Assembly: GCF_019688735.1 (NCBI RefSeq)
Contig: NZ_JAIFYA010000002.1
Coordinates: 310,001-374,000, forward strand
Reading direction: 5' to 3'
Length of the DNA: 64,000 nucleotides
Source of the DNA: Thermosulfurimonas sp. F29
GTDB lineage: Bacteria > Desulfobacterota > Thermodesulfobacteria > Thermodesulfobacteriales > Thermodesulfobacteriaceae
In this document: one piece after another, positions 61,219-64,000 of the stretch
Position numbering within the stretch: the first letter of the stretch is position 1
How the letters are laid out: each line of letters opens with the position of its first letter
Position numbers and translations under genes: made by a program
The notes under the pieces: model-generated
What the model was told of the DNA's origin: nothing
Database searches by the model: none
Seen by the model: the letters and a program-made list of their open reading frames with translations, nothing else

Positions 61219-61905
61219 CTATTCTTCCCCTACCGGAATTTCGTAAGGGATGGGATCCCTGATTCCGGCCTCGCGGAAGGCCCTGAGACGGAGACGACAG
61301 GATTCGCACCGTCCGCAGGCCACCTCCTCTCGCTGGTAGCAGGACCAGGTGAGGTGAAAGGGGGCCCCCAGTTTCGCTCCCAGTCTCACGATCTCCACCT
61401 TGGTGAGGTTGATGAGCGGGGTCTCTATCCGTATGCGGGTTTCGGGTCGTGTGCCCTCCTCTATGGCCCTCTCGAAAGCGTCGAAGAAACTCCGCCGGCA
61501 GTCGGGATACCCGGAAAAGTCCACCTGATTGGCCCCGATGAAGATGGCCCCGGCCCCCAGGACCTCGGCCCAGGAGGCGGCTATGGCCAGAAAGTGAGCG
61601 TTTCGAAAGGGCACATAGGTGACCGGGATCCTTGAGGGATCGGGTTCCTCCTCCGGCACGGAAATCTTCCGGTCGGTGAGGGCCGAGCCCCCGATGGCCT
61701 TAAGCGCTGGGACTTCGGTGATCAGCCGATGCCTTGGTTCGAAGTGCTCGCACAGCCGCAGAAAGGCCTGCTCCTCCCGGGCTTCGGTGCGCTGGCCGTA
61801 CTTCACATGCAGAAAGGCCAGTTCCCAGTCTCGGGCGGCCACCGCCGCGGTAACGCAGGAGTCGAGCCCCCCGGAAAGAAGGACCACCGCAAGGCCTTTC
61901 TTCAT
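61219..61905 (-). CDS. queC: 7-cyano-7-deazaguanine synthase
   Basis: 228 residues. PP-loop VLLSGGLDSCVTA and the C-terminal zinc site (SCYQREEVACGRCESCRLR). Makes preQ0 for queuosine in tRNA. Its ATG follows the ahcY stop directly. Confidence 0.95.
   Translation of the reverse strand: MKKGLAVVLLSGGLDSCVTAAVAARDWELAFLHVKYGQRTEAREEQAFLRLCEHFEPRHRLITEVPALKAIGGSALTDRKISVPEEEPDPSRIPVTYVPFRNAHFLAIAASWAEVLGAGAIFIGANQVDFSGYPDCRRSFFDAFERAIEEGTRPETRIRIETPLINLTKVEIVRLGAKLGAPFHLTWSCYQREEVACGRCESCRLRLRAFREAGIRDPIPYEIPVGEE

Positions 61906-64000
<2,095 letters not shown>

Overview
The window looks like chromosome from a thermophilic, anaerobic, autotrophic bacterium that handles hydrogen and sulfur compounds, most plausibly a Thermodesulfobacteriota relative of the Thermosulfurimonas/Thermodesulfobacterium type. 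That placement is inference from gene content: a complete Wood-Ljungdahl methyl and carbonyl branch with a large HdrA/MvhD module, selenoproteins, multihaem cytochromes with a NrfD-type membrane module, PEP synthase, and a PEP-CTERM-like protein. No rRNA, tRNA, insertion sequence or CRISPR array was seen. No gene-free stretch exceeds 300 bases.

Layout. (1) 1-5.4 kb is clearly AT-richer than the rest. It carries a membrane redox module (NapC/NirT-like hexahaem cytochrome, NrfD-like quinol subunit, Tat-exported ferredoxin, c3/c7-type cytochrome cut by the left edge), a strongly expressed-looking 59-residue membrane peptide, and an unrecognised polytopic membrane protein. (2) 5.5-10.8 kb (+) carries an unusual [NiFe] hydrogenase, large subunit before small subunit. 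It is followed at one base by a chemoreceptor with a periplasmic CXXCH haem c motif, then by an HDOD signalling protein. I regard hydrogenase plus haem receptor as the best candidate for an undescribed system: an H2-sensing, H2-taxis complex. (3) 10.8-32.3 kb (-) is a roughly 21.5-kb Wood-Ljungdahl operon in the order fhs, folD, cooS/acsA, hdrA, mvhD, hdrC-like, second mvhD, metV, metF-acsD fusion, acsB, acsC, acsE, fdhA. Three genes (hdrA, mvhD, fdhA) are read through an in-frame UGA at a family-conserved Cys position, each followed by a SECIS-like hairpin, so they are annotated as selenoproteins. (4) 32.4-40.4 kb (+) holds a VKOR-thioredoxin protein, a core-MetE methionine synthase, a CopB-type P-type ATPase, a ferredoxin coupled to a duplicated Lcl/DUF1566 protein, and PEP synthase. 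(5) 40.4-46.9 kb is biotin synthesis: bioB (+) converging on a radical SAM-bioA-F-G-C-D operon (-). (6) 46.9-49.7 kb (-) holds an ACT protein, phenylacetate-CoA ligase and a PEP-CTERM-like exported protein. (7) 50-57.3 kb (+) is a tight housekeeping run (HD phosphohydrolase, Fe-S protein, PflX-like radical SAM, phosphatase, unknown, XerD-type recombinase, CCA-adding family enzyme, M50 protease, TrpS). (8) 57.3-64 kb (-) holds metK (cut by the right edge), ahcY, queC, YkgJ-like, CheX, a coiled-coil membrane protein, a HisKA-like protein, dprA and sfsA.

How the parts fit. Formate made by the FAD/Fe-S-fused FdhA is activated by Fhs, reduced by FolD and by MetF-MetV with HdrA/MvhD as electron input, passed by AcsE to the corrinoid protein AcsCD, and joined with CO from CooS on AcsB to give acetyl-CoA. 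PEP synthase then takes pyruvate towards gluconeogenesis. Core-MetE next to this operon could draw methyl groups from the corrinoid protein for methionine, which MetK and AhcY cycle. The hydrogenase may feed or sense H2, the likely energy source.
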